From the NCBI RefSeq assembly GCF_019655855.1, contig NZ_BPFX01000003.1, forward strand, positions 434,001-498,000: a stretch of 64,000 nucleotides of DNA, in the 5' to 3' direction. Position numbers and translations under genes: made by a program. Positions 17,239 to 27,068 of this stretch are shown piece after piece. This stretch comes from Pseudomonas paralcaligenes (lineage in GTDB: Bacteria; Pseudomonadota; Gammaproteobacteria; Pseudomonadales; Pseudomonadaceae). The stretch's first letter is position 1, and each line of letters starts with the position of its first letter. Below the pieces are notes generated by a model. It saw nothing but the letters and a program-made list of their open reading frames with translations. It had not been told where the DNA came from and did no database searches.

Positions 17239-17985
17239 ATGACCCGACCAATCCTGCTCAACTGCGACATGGGTGAAAGCTACGGCGCCTGGCGCATGGG
17301 CGACGACGCCCACGCCATGCCGCTGGTGGACCAGGCCAACCTGGCCTGCGGCTTCCACGCCGGCGACCCGCTGATCATGCAGCGCAGCGTGGCCCTGGCC
17401 GTGCAGCACGGCGTGGCCATCGGCGCCCACCCTTCCTACCCCGACCTGCAGGGCTTCGGCCGCCGCCACCTGAGCTGCTCCCCGGAGGAGGTCACGGCGC
17501 TGGTGCTGTACCAGCTCGGCGCGCTGGACGCCTTCTGCCGCAGCGCCGGTGCCGAGGTCGCCTACGTCAAGCCGCACGGCGCGCTGTACAACGACCTAGT
17601 GCGCGACGACGCCCTGTTCGCGGCCGTGCTGCGGGCCTGCGCCGACTATCGGCGCGGCCTGCCGCTGATGACCCTGGCCCTGGCCGACAACGCTCGCGAA
17701 CGGCGCATGGCCGACGCTGCCGGGGTGCCGCTGCTGTTCGAGGCCTTCGCCGACCGCGCCTACCTGGCCGACGGCCAGTTGGCGCCGCGCCGTCTGTCCG
17801 GCGCGGTGCACCACGACCCCCAGCGGATTCTCGATCAGGCCCTGGCCATCGCGGCCGGCGAGCCGTTCCCGGACATCGACGGCGCGCCCCTGCGGTTGCG
17901 CGCCGACAGCCTCTGCGTGCATGGCGACAACGCCGAGTCGCTGGCCGTGCTGCGCAGGCTGCGCGCCCGGCTGGACGGCCTGTGA
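17239..17985 (+). CDS. pxpA: 5-oxoprolinase subunit A (LamB/YcsF family)
   Basis: 248-aa Pxp[13 protein letters not shown] at the N-terminus, [26 protein letters not shown] and VKPHGALYN are the family's conserved metal- and substrate-binding blocks. With PxpB and PxpC it hydrolyses 5-oxoproline to glutamate at the cost of ATP. The length matches the family (about 245-255 aa). It is first of three genes coupled by GTGA overlaps, with pxpB starting at 17982. Confidence 0.94.
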   Translation: MTRPILLNCDMGESYGAWRMGDDAHAMPLVDQANLACGFHAGDPLIMQRSVALAVQHGVAIGAHPSYPDLQGFGRRHLSCSPEEVTALVLYQLGALDAFCRSAGAEVAYVKPHGALYNDLVRDDALFAAVLRACADYRRGLPLMTLALADNARERRMADAAGVPLLFEAFADRAYLADGQLAPRRLSGAVHHDPQRILDQALAIAAGEPFPDIDGAPLRLRADSLCVHGDNAESLAVLRRLRARLDGL

Positions 17986-18656
17986 TCCGCTGCGAACCGG
18001 TCGGCGCCGAGGCCCTGCTGCTGGTGCTGGCCGAGCGGCCCGACCCGCTCCTGCCGCTGCGCATCGCCCGCCTGGCCGAACGCATCCGCCGCGAACTGAG
18101 CGGGCTGGTGATCGACCTGGTGCCGGGCTGGACCGACCTGCTGCTGCACTACGACCTGCTGTGCACCGACCATCGGCAGCTGAGCGAACGTGTCGCGCCG
18201 CTGCTGGAGGCCTGGCTGGCCGAGCCGGCTGCCGCCGAGAATGGGCGGCTGCATCGCCTACCGGTCTGGTATGCGGGCGAGGACCTGGCCGAGGTGGCGC
18301 GCGCCTGTGGGCTTTCCGTCGAACGGGTGATCGAGCTGCACGCCGGCGCCGAATACCGGGTGGGCGCCATCGGCTTCGCGCCCGGCTTCGCCTACCTGGG
18401 CGGGCTGGATGCGCGCCTGGCCCTGCCGCGCCGGGCCACGCCCCGCACCCGGGTGCCGGCCGGCAGCCTGGCCATCGCCGAGCGGCAGACGGCGGTGTAT
18501 CCGCAGGCATCGCCGGGCGGCTGGCACCTGATCGGGCTTTGCCCGACGCCGCTGTTCGACGCCGCCCAGGTGCCGCCCTGTCCGCTGGCGCCGGGCGACC
18601 GGGTGCGTTTCGAGCCGGTCGACGAGGCCGCCTACCGGCGGGCGTGCGGGGCGTGA
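17982..18656 (+). CDS. pxpB: 5-oxoprolinase subunit B (KipI family)
   Basis: 224-aa PxpB. It has the family's [26 protein letters not shown] and [13 protein letters not shown] blocks, then [19 protein letters not shown]. It starts at GTG 17982 overlapping the pxpA stop (GTGA) and ends overlapping the pxpC GTG, so all three subunits are made in equal amounts. The older name KipI reflects the B. subtilis kinase inhibitor; here the oxoprolinase role is supported by the complete three-gene set. Confidence 0.93.
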   Translation: MIRCEPVGAEALLLVLAERPDPLLPLRIARLAERIRRELSGLVIDLVPGWTDLLLHYDLLCTDHRQLSERVAPLLEAWLAEPAAAENGRLHRLPVWYAGEDLAEVARACGLSVERVIELHAGAEYRVGAIGFAPGFAYLGGLDARLALPRRATPRTRVPAGSLAIAERQTAVYPQASPGGWHLIGLCPTPLFDAAQVPPCPLAPGDRVRFEPVDEAAYRRACGA

Positions 18657-19567
18657 GCGGGCTGCAAGTGCTCAGGCCGGGGGCGCTGAGCCTGCTGCAG
18701 GATGGCGGCCGCTTCGGCTGGCAGCACCTGGGCGTGTCGCCGGCCGGCCCCGTGGACTGGCAGTCGGCAGCCTGGGCCAACCGCCTGCTGGACAATGCCT
18801 GGGGCACGCCGCTGCTGGAAATCGCCCTGGGCGATGTGGAGCTGGAATGCCGCGTCGCCACCTGGCTGGCGCTGACCGGCGCCGATGCTCCGGCCGAGCT
18901 GGACGGTGCGCCGCTGCCGGCCTGGTCGCGCTTCGCCGTGCAGCCCGGCCAGCGCCTGCGCATCGGTTTCGCCCGTCGTGGCCAGCGCCTGTACCTGGCG
19001 GCGGCCGGTGGCTTCGCCGCTGATCCGGTGCTGGGCAGCGTCGCCACCCAGGCGCGGGAGGGCCTCGGTGGCCTGGACGGCCGGGGTGGCGCCCTGTGCG
19101 AGGGCGACCTGCTGGCCTGTGCTGCCGCTGTCCGCTCGCACGCCGCCAGCGTGCCCTGGGTCTACCGACCGGATGCCGAGGCGCCCTTGCGCGTGATGAT
19201 CGGCGGCGACGCGGCGAACTTCGCCGCCGAGCAGCTGGAAGCCTTCTTCGCCCACACCTGGCGCCTCTCGCCGCGTTCGGACCGGATGGGCGCGCGCCTG
19301 CTGGGCGAGGCCCTGGCGCCGCCGCTCCGCCAGTGGTCCCAGGGCGTGAGCCGCGGCGCCATCCAGGTGCCGCCGGACGGCCAGCCGATCATCCTGCAGG
19401 TCGACCGCCAGACCATGGGCGGCTACCCGGTCCTCGGCTGGCTCTACCCCCGCGACCTGTGGCGCCTGGCCCAGCGCCCGCCCAACGGCCCGCTGCGCTT
19501 CGTCCGCGGCGACCTCACCGAAGCCCAGGCGGAGCTGCGCGACTTCTATCTCTTTTTCGGTCGCTGA
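18653..19567 (+). CDS. pxpC: 5-oxoprolinase subunit C (KipA / biotin-carboxylase-like)
   Basis: 304-aa PxpC. LRPGALSLLQDGGRFGWQHLGVSPAGPVDW at its N-terminus (residues 7-36), RSDRMGARLLGE and QVDRQTMGGYPVLG are hallmark blocks. It starts at GTG 18653 inside the pxpB stop (GTGA). It converges with the ABC ATPase gene, with only 7 bp between the two stop codons. Co-location with a peptide transporter fits recycling of pyroglutamyl peptides into glutamate. Confidence 0.93.
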   Translation: MSGLQVLRPGALSLLQDGGRFGWQHLGVSPAGPVDWQSAAWANRLLDNAWGTPLLEIALGDVELECRVATWLALTGADAPAELDGAPLPAWSRFAVQPGQRLRIGFARRGQRLYLAAAGGFAADPVLGSVATQAREGLGGLDGRGGALCEGDLLACAAAVRSHAASVPWVYRPDAEAPLRVMIGGDAANFAAEQLEAFFAHTWRLSPRSDRMGARLLGEALAPPLRQWSQGVSRGAIQVPPDGQPIILQVDRQTMGGYPVLGWLYPRDLWRLAQRPPNGPLRFVRGDLTEAQAELRDFYLFFGR

Positions 19568-19574
19568 CGGGCCC

Positions 19575-20546
19575 TCAGGACGCGATGGCCTCGGTGTGGT
19601 GGCAGGCCACCTGGCGGCCGTCGACCGGGCGCAGCTCCGGCACTTCCACCCGGCAGCGCTCGGTGGCGTGGGGGCAGCGTTTGTGGAAGGCGCAGCCGGG
19701 CGGCGGGTCCAGCGGGTTGGGCAGTTCGCCGGCGATGGCGATCCGCGGGCGGTCCGGGTTCGGGCGGAGGGTCGGGGTGGCCGAGAGCAGGGCGCGGGTG
19801 TAGGGGTGCAGCGGCCGTTCGTAGATAGGCCCGGCCGGGCCGGTCTCCACCGCGCGGCCGAGATACATCACCAGCAGGTCGTCGGCCATGTGCCGCACCA
19901 CCGCCAGGTTGTGGGAGATGAACACGTAGCCGGTGCCGAACTGGTCCTGCAGGTCCATGAACAGGTTGAGCACCTGGGCCTGGATCGATACGTCCAGGGC
20001 CGAGGTCGGCTCGTCCGCCACCAGCACCCTGGGGTTCAGCATCATGGCCCGGGCCAGGGCGATGCGCTGGCGCTGGCCGCCGGAGAACATGTGCGGGTAG
20101 CGCTGGTAGTGCTCGGGGCGCAGGCCGACCTGCTGCATCATCGCCTGCACCCGCTCGCGGCGCTCGGTGCGGGACAGCGGGGTGTTGATCGCCAGCGGCT
20201 CGGCCAGCTGGTCGCCGATCTTCTGTCGCGGGTTGAGCGAGGCGTAGGGGTTCTGGAACACCATCTGCACGTCGCGCCGCAGTTGCCGGCGCCGGGCCTT
20301 GTCGGTCCCGGCCACTTCCTGACCGGCGATGCGCAGGCTGCCGGCGCTGGGCTCCTCGATCAGGGTCAGGGCGCGGGCCAGGGTCGACTTGCCGCAGCCC
20401 GACTCGCCGACCACCGCCAGGGTCCTTCCGGCGGCCAGGGCGAAGGACACCCCGTTGAGTGCCCGCACCAGCGCGGCGGGCCGGAACAGCCCGCGCGACA
20501 CCTCGTAGTGGCGGGTCAGCTCGCGGGCCTCGAGAACGACGCTCAT
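19575..20546 (-). CDS. dppF: Oligopeptide/dipeptide ABC transporter ATPase (DppF type)
   Basis: 323-aa ATPase. Walker A GESGCGKS (47-54), Q-loop FQNPYASLNPRQ, signature FSGGQRQR, Walker B VLVADEPTSALD, and the C-terminal cysteine cluster CAFHKRCPHATERC typical of the Opp/Dpp ATPases. Last gene of the minus-strand operon; its ATG overlaps the dppD stop (ATGA at 20543-20548). It energises import of short peptides with DppD at the inner membrane. Confidence 0.94.
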   Translation of the reverse strand: MSVVLEARELTRHYEVSRGLFRPAALVRALNGVSFALAAGRTLAVVGESGCGKSTLARALTLIEEPSAGSLRIAGQEVAGTDKARRRQLRRDVQMVFQNPYASLNPRQKIGDQLAEPLAINTPLSRTERRERVQAMMQQVGLRPEHYQRYPHMFSGGQRQRIALARAMMLNPRVLVADEPTSALDVSIQAQVLNLFMDLQDQFGTGYVFISHNLAVVRHMADDLLVMYLGRAVETGPAGPIYERPLHPYTRALLSATPTLRPNPDRPRIAIAGELPNPLDPPPGCAFHKRCPHATERCRVEVPELRPVDGRQVACHHTEAIAS

Positions 20547-21520
20547 CAGGCCACCTCCGCGGACAGGTTGAGGGGGTAGAAGCAGCGCACCGCGCCGCGG
20601 GCGTGGGGCTCCAGCGCCGGGCGCTGTTCGTGGCAGCGCGGCTGGGCGTAGGGGCAGCGCGGCGACAGCAGGCAGCCGTCGGGGCGGTCGTAGCGGCCGG
20701 GCACGATGCCGGGCAGGGTGGCCAGGCGTTCCGCGCCCAGGTTGTGTTCGGGAATGGCCTGCAGCAGCGCCTCGGTGTAGGGGTGGGTCGGGGCGTCGAA
20801 CAGCGCCGGCACCCGGCCGATCTCCACCGCCTGCCCGGCGTACATCACGCAGACGCGCTGGGCGGTCTCGGCGACCACCGCCAGGTCGTGGGTGATCAGT
20901 ACCAGGCCCATGCCCTCGCTGCGCTGGAGGTCGAGCAGCAGCGCCATGATCTGCGCCTGGATGGTCACGTCCAGCGCCGTGGTCGGTTCGTCGGCGATCA
21001 GCAGCCGGGGTTCGGCGGCGATGGCCATGGCGATCGCCACGCGCTGGCTCATGCCACCGGAGAGCTGGTGCGGGTAGGCGTCGAGCCGGCTGGCGGCGGC
21101 GGGAATCTCGACCCGCTCCAGCAGTTGCAGGGCACGGGCACGGGCGGCTTTGCCCCGCAGCCCGAGGTGCTGGCGCAGCACTTCCTCGATCTGGAAACCG
21201 ACCGTGTAGCTGGGGTTGAGCGCCGTCATCGGGTCCTGGAACACCATGGCCAGGTCCTTGCCGACCACCTTGCGCCGCTGCCGGCCCTTGAGGGCGAGCA
21301 TGTCGTGGCCGTCGAAGCGCAGGCGGTCGGCGCGGACGATGCCGGGGGCGTCGACCAGGCCCATCAGAGCCATCATGGTCACCGACTTGCCGGAACCGGA
21401 CTCGCCGACGATGGCCAGCACCTCGCCCCGCTCCACGGACAGGTCCAGGCCGTCCACCACCGGCACGGCGTCGGCGCCGCCGAAGCGCACGGACAGGTTG
21501 CGGATTTCCAGCAGGCTCAT
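20546..21520 (-). CDS. dppD: Oligopeptide/dipeptide ABC transporter ATPase (DppD type)
   Basis: 324-aa ATPase with Walker A GESGSGKS (39-46), Q-loop [12 protein letters not shown], signature LSGGMSQR (153-160), Walker [13 protein letters not shown] and the C-terminal [14 protein letters not shown] cluster. It pairs with DppF as the heterodimeric motor. It is separated from dppC by 99 bp occupied by a perfect 21-bp inverted repeat. Confidence 0.94.
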   Translation of the reverse strand: MSLLEIRNLSVRFGGADAVPVVDGLDLSVERGEVLAIVGESGSGKSVTMMALMGLVDAPGIVRADRLRFDGHDMLALKGRQRRKVVGKDLAMVFQDPMTALNPSYTVGFQIEEVLRQHLGLRGKAARARALQLLERVEIPAAASRLDAYPHQLSGGMSQRVAIAMAIAAEPRLLIADEPTTALDVTIQAQIMALLLDLQRSEGMGLVLITHDLAVVAETAQRVCVMYAGQAVEIGRVPALFDAPTHPYTEALLQAIPEHNLGAERLATLPGIVPGRYDRPDGCLLSPRCPYAQPRCHEQRPALEPHARGAVRCFYPLNLSAEVA

Positions 21521-21542
21521 GGGCGCGGCTCCGGTCCGTATC

Positions 21543-21592
21543 GGTGCGCACGGCGCACCCTACCGCAGATCGTAGGGTGCGCCGTGCGCACC
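21543..21592. repeat. Perfect 21-bp inverted repeat in the dppC-dppD gap
   Basis: Arms 21543-21563 (GGTGCGCACGGCGCACC plus CTAC) and 21572-21592 are exactly complementary around an 8-nt spacer. The arm is the same GGTGCGCACGGCGCACC module seen singly at 10039, 42724, 51798 and 59566. Here two copies face each other inside an operon, forming a very stable mRNA hairpin. Confidence 0.9.
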
Positions 21593-21619
21593 GGGATCAC
21601 GCTGGGCATGCGGGCCTCC

Positions 21620-22531
21620 TCAGACGGCATTCTTGAGCTTCGGGTCGAGCGCGTCGCGCAGCCCGTCGCCCATCAGGTTGATCGCCAGCACGCTGAGCAG
21701 GATGGTCAGCCCCGGCAGGGTGACCACCCACCAGGCGCGCTCGATGTAGTCGCGGGCCGAGGCCAGCATGGTGCCCCACTCGGGCGTTGGCGGTTGCACG
21801 CCGAGGCCGAGGAAGCCCAGCGCGGCGGCGTCGAGGATGGCCGACGAGAAGCTCAGGGTGGCCTGCACGATCAGCGGCGCCATGCAGTTGGGCAGCACGG
21901 TGACGAACATCAGGCGCGGCAGCCCGGCGCCGGCCAGCCTGGCGGCGGTGACGTAGTCGCGGTTCAGCTCGCCCAGCACCGCGGCGCGGGTCAGGCGCAC
22001 GTAGGACGGCAGCGAGACGATGGCGATGGCGATCACCGTGTTGACCAGCCCCGGGCCGAGGATGGCGACGATGGCCACCGCCAGCAGCAGCGCGGGCAGG
22101 GCCAGCATGATGTCCATCAGGCGCATGATCGAGGGGCCGAGCAGGCGCGGGAAGAAGCCGGCGGTGAGGCCGAGGAGGATGCCGGGAATCAGCGACAGCA
22201 GCACCGAGGCCAGGCCGATCAGCAGCGACAGGCGGGCGCCGTGGATCAGCCGCGAGAGCAGGTCGCGGCCCAGTTCGTCGGTGCCGAGCAGGAAGCGCGC
22301 CTGCCCGCCCTCCAGCCAGGTCGGCGGGGTGAGCAGGGCGTCGCGGAACTGCTCGCCGGGGGCGAAGGGCGCCACCCAGGGGGCGAACAGCGCGCAGAAC
22401 AGGATCAGCAGCATGAAGCCGAGGCCGAACACGGCGCCCTTGTTGCGCGAGAACGCCTGCCAGAATTCCTTCAGCGGCGAAGGGTAGAGCAGCGCCGGGT
22501 CGGCGGCGGATGGCGTGGTGCTGGCAGTCAT
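21620..22531 (-). CDS. dppC: Oligopeptide/dipeptide ABC transporter permease (DppC type)
   Basis: 303-aa permease. It has the N-terminal OppC segment (FWQAFSRNKGAVFGLGFMLL) and about six TM helices. The EAA loop is near AALGFLGLGVQPPTPEWGTML, the family's standard contact with the ATPases. The ATG at 22531 begins MTASTT; the frame is open upstream but runs into the repeat in the dppB-dppC gap. It forms the membrane channel with DppB. Confidence 0.92.
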   Translation of the reverse strand: MTASTTPSAADPALLYPSPLKEFWQAFSRNKGAVFGLGFMLLILFCALFAPWVAPFAPGEQFRDALLTPPTWLEGGQARFLLGTDELGRDLLSRLIHGARLSLLIGLASVLLSLIPGILLGLTAGFFPRLLGPSIMRLMDIMLALPALLLAVAIVAILGPGLVNTVIAIAIVSLPSYVRLTRAAVLGELNRDYVTAARLAGAGLPRLMFVTVLPNCMAPLIVQATLSFSSAILDAAALGFLGLGVQPPTPEWGTMLASARDYIERAWWVVTLPGLTILLSVLAINLMGDGLRDALDPKLKNAV

Positions 22532-22545
22532 CGCACGGCCTTCAT

Positions 22546-22609
22546 GTAGGAGCGGCCTTGGCCGCGAACAGGGTCGATACAAAAGCTTCGCGGCCAAGGC
22601 CGCTCCCAC
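22546..22609. repeat. REP hairpin in the dppB-dppC gap
   Basis: Arms 22546-22568 (GTAGGAGCGGCCTTGGCCGC...) and 22587-22609 match as an inverted repeat at 22 of 23 positions, with an 18-nt loop. It belongs to the Pseudomonas GTRGGAGCGG REP class also present at 14431, 44953, 51034 and 51525. It fills most of the 103-bp gap. Confidence 0.9.
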
Positions 22610-22634
22610 GGGAGGTTGGGCATCGGTGATCGCC

Positions 22635-23645
<1,011 letters not shown>

Positions 23646-23721
23646 GGCGTGGTGGTACTCCGGGTCGTCAGGTAGTGGCTTTTGCCCCAGCCCCTCGAAA
23701 GAGGCGGGGGCGGGCTTTTCT

Positions 23722-23822
23722 CCCTCTCCCTTTGGGAGAGGGTTGGGGTGAGGGGGTCATAAGCAGCTCGGAGCCGCCTGGAATACCCTCACCCTCGGCC
23801 CCTCTCCCAAAGGGAGAGGGGA
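23722..23822. repeat. CTCTCCC-type long hairpin element in the dppA-dppB gap
   Basis: CCCTCTCCCTTTGGGAGAGGG (partly palindromic, from 23723) with GGTTGGGGTGAGGG is mirrored by CCCTCACCCTCGG and CCCCTCTCCCAAAGGGAGAG at about 23785-23818. The whole unit folds back over a 30-nt centre. A second copy of the family with a similar centre is at 28798-28902. Confidence 0.85.
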
Positions 23823-23840
23823 GTGAGTGTGAGGGGAGGG

Positions 23841-25427
23841 TCATTGCTTGCGCCGCACATGGGCGAAGTTGTTGGAGCCCAGCGGGCTGAGCACGAAGCC
23901 TTCGACGTCCTTGCGCAGCACGGCGAACTGCCTGGGGTGGGCGAGGGCGATCCACGGCGCCTGGTTGTGGAAGATCGCCAGCGCCTCGCGGTACAGCGCC
24001 GCGCGGCGGTCGGGGTCGGCCACGCGGCGCGCCTCGCGCACCAGCAGGTCGAATTCCTTGTGACACCAGCCGGCCTGGTTTTCGCCGCTCTCGGCGGCGG
24101 CGCAGGACAGGTTCGGGGTGAGGAAGTTGTCCGGGTCGCCGTTGTCGCCGGCCCAGCCCATGAACACCAGGTCGTGCTCGCCGTTCTTGGCGCGCTTGAT
24201 CAGCTCGCCCCACTCGAACACGCGGATGTCGGCCTGGATGCCGATGGCGGCCAGGTCGGCCTGCAGCATCTGCGCGCCGATGCCCGGGTTGGGATTGGTC
24301 GACCCGCCGCCGGGGCGGGTCCAGATCGACAGCTTCAGCCCCTGCTCGTGGCCGGCCTCGGCCATCAGCTTGCGGGCGCGCTCCACGTCCTTCGGCCAGG
24401 GCTGCAGGCGCTCGTCATAGCCGAGCAGGGTGGCCGGGTAGGGTGCCGCCGCCAGGCTGGCGTTGCCCTCGCCGTACTGGGCGCGCAGGTAGGCCTGGCG
24501 GTCGAAGGCCAGGTTGATGGCCTGGCGCACGCGCACGTCGTCCAGCGGCGGGCGGCGGGTGTTGAGGGCGACGTAGGCGGTCAGCAGCGAATCCAGTTCC
24601 AGCACCTGCAGGTCCTTGTTCTCGCGCAGGGCCGGCACGTCGCTGGGGCGGGGGAACACGGCGACCTGGCAGGCGCCGGCCTTGAGCTGCTGGATGCGCG
24701 TGTTGGGATCGGGCGTGATGGCCAGCAGCAGGCGGTCCAGCGGCGGCTTGCCGCCCCAGTAGTGCGGGTTGCCGGCGAAACGCACCTGGGCGTCCTTGGC
24801 GTAGCGCTCGAACACGAAGGGACCGGTGCCCACCGGATGGCTGTTGAGTTTGCCGGGGGTCTTCGCCGCCAGCAGCTGCCCGGCGTACTCGGCGGAATAG
24901 ATGGAGGTGAAGCCCATGGCCAGGTCGGCCAGGAAGGGCGCCTCCGGGTGTTTCAGGGTGAAGCGTACGCGGTGCTCGTCGAGGGCCTCGATGCGCTCGA
25001 TCAGCTCGGCGAAGCCCATGGCCTCGAAGTAGGGGAAGCCGCGCGGCGACAGGGCGTGCCAGGGATGGTCCTGGTCGCGCTGGCGCTGGAAGCTCCACAG
25101 CACGTCGTCGGCGTTGAATTCGCGGCTCGGCTTGAACCAGGGCGTTTCGTGGAATTTCACGCCCCGGCGCAGGTTGAAGGTGTAGGTCAGGCCGTCCTCG
25201 CCGACCTCCCAGCTCTCGGCCAGGGCCGGGACGATGCGGGTGCTGCCGGGGGCGAACTGGACGAGGCGCTCGTACACCGTCTCCGCCGAGGCGTCGGCGG
25301 TGGTGGCGGCGGTGTACTGGACGATGTCGAAGCCTTCCGGGCTGGCCTCGGAGCAGACCACCAGGGACTGCTGGGCGAACGCCGGCAGGCCGGCGCCCAG
25401 GGCCAGGAGCAGCAGGAGAGTGCGCAT
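23841..25427 (-). CDS. dppA: Periplasmic oligopeptide/dipeptide-binding protein (DppA type)
   Basis: 528-aa SBP_bac_5 protein. Signal peptide 1-18 (MRTLLLLLALGAGLPAFA), then LVVCSEASPEGFDIVQYT, the family signature region AESWEVGEDGLTYTFNLRRGVKFHETPWF, NPHYWGGKPPLDRLLL and FMGWAGDNGDPDNFLTP. It captures di- or oligopeptides in the periplasm for DppBCDF. AAGGA precedes the ATG at the usual distance. It is first in the operon, and the repeat following it could let dppA mRNA outlive the membrane genes. Confidence 0.93.
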   Translation of the reverse strand: MRTLLLLLALGAGLPAFAQQSLVVCSEASPEGFDIVQYTAATTADASAETVYERLVQFAPGSTRIVPALAESWEVGEDGLTYTFNLRRGVKFHETPWFKPSREFNADDVLWSFQRQRDQDHPWHALSPRGFPYFEAMGFAELIERIEALDEHRVRFTLKHPEAPFLADLAMGFTSIYSAEYAGQLLAAKTPGKLNSHPVGTGPFVFERYAKDAQVRFAGNPHYWGGKPPLDRLLLAITPDPNTRIQQLKAGACQVAVFPRPSDVPALRENKDLQVLELDSLLTAYVALNTRRPPLDDVRVRQAINLAFDRQAYLRAQYGEGNASLAAAPYPATLLGYDERLQPWPKDVERARKLMAEAGHEQGLKLSIWTRPGGGSTNPNPGIGAQMLQADLAAIGIQADIRVFEWGELIKRAKNGEHDLVFMGWAGDNGDPDNFLTPNLSCAAAESGENQAGWCHKEFDLLVREARRVADPDRRAALYREALAIFHNQAPWIALAHPRQFAVLRKDVEGFVLSPLGSNNFAHVRRKQ

Positions 25428-25546
25428 CAGCGATCCTTCTGTGGGGGAGCGGGCTCTTGCGTCTGCACGGAGTTTACCCGCTGGCCCGGGCGATGGTCCT
25501 GTAAAGACTGCTTGCGACCTCGCGAGCTCTGAAAAAGCCTCCCTCT

Positions 25547-25613
25547 GTCACTCCCGCGCAGGCGGGAGCCCAGGCGCTGCGGGCCTCTGGGTTCCCGCCT
25601 GCGCGGGAATGAC
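25547..25613. repeat. GTCATTCCCGCG-type inverted repeat, copy 1
   Basis: Arms 25547-25573 (GTCACTCCCGCGCAGGCGGG...) and 25587-25613 (...CCCGCCTGCGCGGGAATGAC) are nearly complementary. Related pairs lie at 49803-49893 and 51369-51439. It sits in the 254-bp gap between dppA and the SIMPL gene, which holds nothing else I can identify. Confidence 0.85.
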
Positions 25614-25681
25614 GACGGTTTCAGACCATCCCTGGGGGCAGGCCTTGTCTGACCTTCGCTCGACGGCTTTTCGTGCAGAAC

Positions 25682-26398
25682 CTAGGGCAGCTGCACCTCG
25701 ATCACCCCATCGGCGCTCATGCTCACCCGGCTGCTGCCGGCCTCGATCTGCGGCGCGGCCTCGCTCTTGCTGAAGCTGCCGCTGTCCATCGCCATCGCCC
25801 GCATCGGCATGATCGGCTGGAAGCCGCCGCTGTTGAGGTTCAGGCTGACCAGTTTGTAGCCCTTGCCGCCGACCGCCTCGGTGGCCAGCTGGGCGCGCGC
25901 CTTGAAGGCTTCCACTGCGCTCTTGATCAGGCCGTCCTCGCTGGATTTGCGGGTGTCCTCGGCGACGGCGAAGCTCATGTCGGCCATCTTCAGCTCGCCC
26001 AGCAGGTCGGCGGAGAGCTGGGACAGGCGGGCGAACTCGGCGCTTTCCAGGCGCAGCTCGGCACGCTCGCGCCAGGCGCTGATCTTGCTGCCTTCCTTTT
26101 CGTACACCGGGTAGCTCTGCCGGCTGCCCAGGCTGACCTTGACGCCCTGGACCTTGCGCGCCTTGTCGAGGGCGGCGTTCAGGGTCTTGGTCACGCTGGC
26201 GGCCAGCTCCGCCGGGTCGTCGCTCTGCGCCTCGGTGTAGAGCGTCACGTACATGCGGTCGTGGGCCACTTCCTGGCTCACCTCGGCGCGCAGGGATACC
26301 TGGTTGTAGCGCGGCTCGTCGGCCATGGCCGGCAGGCTGGCGAAGGCGGCGCTCAGGCCGAGGGCGAGCGGGGCGGCGAAGCGGTTGAATGCGGGCAT
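25682..26398 (-). CDS. SIMPL-domain (DUF541) periplasmic protein
   Basis: 238 aa: signal peptide (residues 1-26, cut after SLPAMA) and a SIMPL/DUF541 domain with RYNQVSLRAEVSQEVAHDRMYV, TLNAALDKARKVQGVKV and the C-terminal SVSMSADGVIEVQLP-like strand. The family forms large periplasmic or outer-membrane-associated oligomers, and some members affect oxidative-stress tolerance. The exact role is unknown. AAGGAG is correctly placed before the ATG. It is apparently a single gene. Confidence 0.85.
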   Translation of the reverse strand: MPAFNRFAAPLALGLSAAFASLPAMADEPRYNQVSLRAEVSQEVAHDRMYVTLYTEAQSDDPAELAASVTKTLNAALDKARKVQGVKVSLGSRQSYPVYEKEGSKISAWRERAELRLESAEFARLSQLSADLLGELKMADMSFAVAEDTRKSSEDGLIKSAVEAFKARAQLATEAVGGKGYKLVSLNLNSGGFQPIMPMRAMAMDSGSFSKSEAAPQIEAGSSRVSMSADGVIEVQLP

Positions 26399-26516
26399 GG
26401 GAACTCCTTGCGGGTGATTGTCCTGGGGTTTGACGAAGGTTTCAGACTATTCGGGTCAAGGGCGGTTCGCCATGACGATATTCTTCCGCTCGCCCAGCCG
26501 CCACCCGCGCGCGACG

Positions 26517-26726
26517 TCAGCCGATGAGGCTCAGTTCCTTGGCCCTGACCACCGCCTGCACCGTCGAGGGCGATTCGGCGCACGGCGAGCCGGCCAGGCC
26601 CGGGTCCGAGGGGCGGCAATGCCACTCCATCCCGGCCATACCCATGCGCCGGCCCAGGGCCAGGCCGTCCAGCAGGGCGCCCTGGGCCTGGTGCAGGCGT
26701 TGCTCCAGCTCCGCTTCCAGATCCCG
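26517..26726 (-). pseudogene. Possible 3' remnant of an unidentified gene
   Basis: Read on the minus strand, 69 codons run from just after an in-frame TAG (26727-26729) to a TGA at 26517-26519. It encodes a helix-prone segment (LEAELEQRLHQAQGALLDG) and a cysteine/proline-rich tail ending AVVRAKELSLIG. There is no start codon with a ribosome-binding site at its upstream end. It looks like the C-terminus of a truncated protein that I do not recognise. Confidence 0.35.
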
Positions 26727-26811
26727 CTACCTGGCCCTGGGCATGAACAACCAGGAGACGCGTGTCTACGACTACAGCCCCCAGGCCCTGCATAACATGG
26801 GCGTGCGCTGA
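26725..26811 (+). pseudogene. Possible 3' remnant of a second, oppositely oriented gene
   Basis: On the plus strand 28 codons, beginning RYLALGMNNQETRVYDYSPQ and ending ALHNMGVR before TGA, read like a genuine protein C-terminus. Upstream in the same frame is only antisense of the other remnant. The two remnants meet at about 26725, as expected of a deletion or inversion breakpoint. I do not recognise the family. Confidence 0.35.
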
Positions 26812-27023
26812 AGCATTCGGTACATTTCTGGCCACCTTCGGATGGTCTTTTTCGGGCTCATCGCGAAGTCTCCGGGAGAGCGGTTTTGGTACCGGGCTGG
26901 CAAGTGGTGCATGCAGTGTTGGCTGTTTTGGTGCCCAAACTGATTGCCGCGTCTTTGTTGATGTTTTTGTTTCGCCCTCCCAAGCGAGGAAAGTGCTGGC
27001 GTTCAGGCCACCATAGGAAAACG
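26812..27023. other. Gene-free, lower-GC stretch
   Basis: No gene is supported here. Composition drops relative to the neighbours (for example 26930-26990). It contains neither the REP modules nor a recognisable promoter. It completes the 670-bp region between the SIMPL and thiolase genes that also holds the two remnants and the thiolase terminator. Confidence 0.5.
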
Positions 27024-27049
27024 AAAACGGAGGCCGAAGCCTCCGTTTT
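27024..27049. terminator. Bidirectional intrinsic terminator after the thiolase gene
   Basis: AAAACGGAGGC (27024-27034), CGAA loop, GCCTCCGTTTT (27039-27049). On the minus strand, the direction of the thiolase gene, the stem is followed by four U residues. It works in both directions. Confidence 0.88.
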
Positions 27050-27068
27050 CCAGCAACAGAGCCGAGGC

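Noticed and set aside
19575..21551. 658-codon minus frame that would fuse the two ABC ATPases
   Set aside because: The 5' part is out of frame with dppD. The true dppF start is the ATG at 20546 overlapping the dppD stop.
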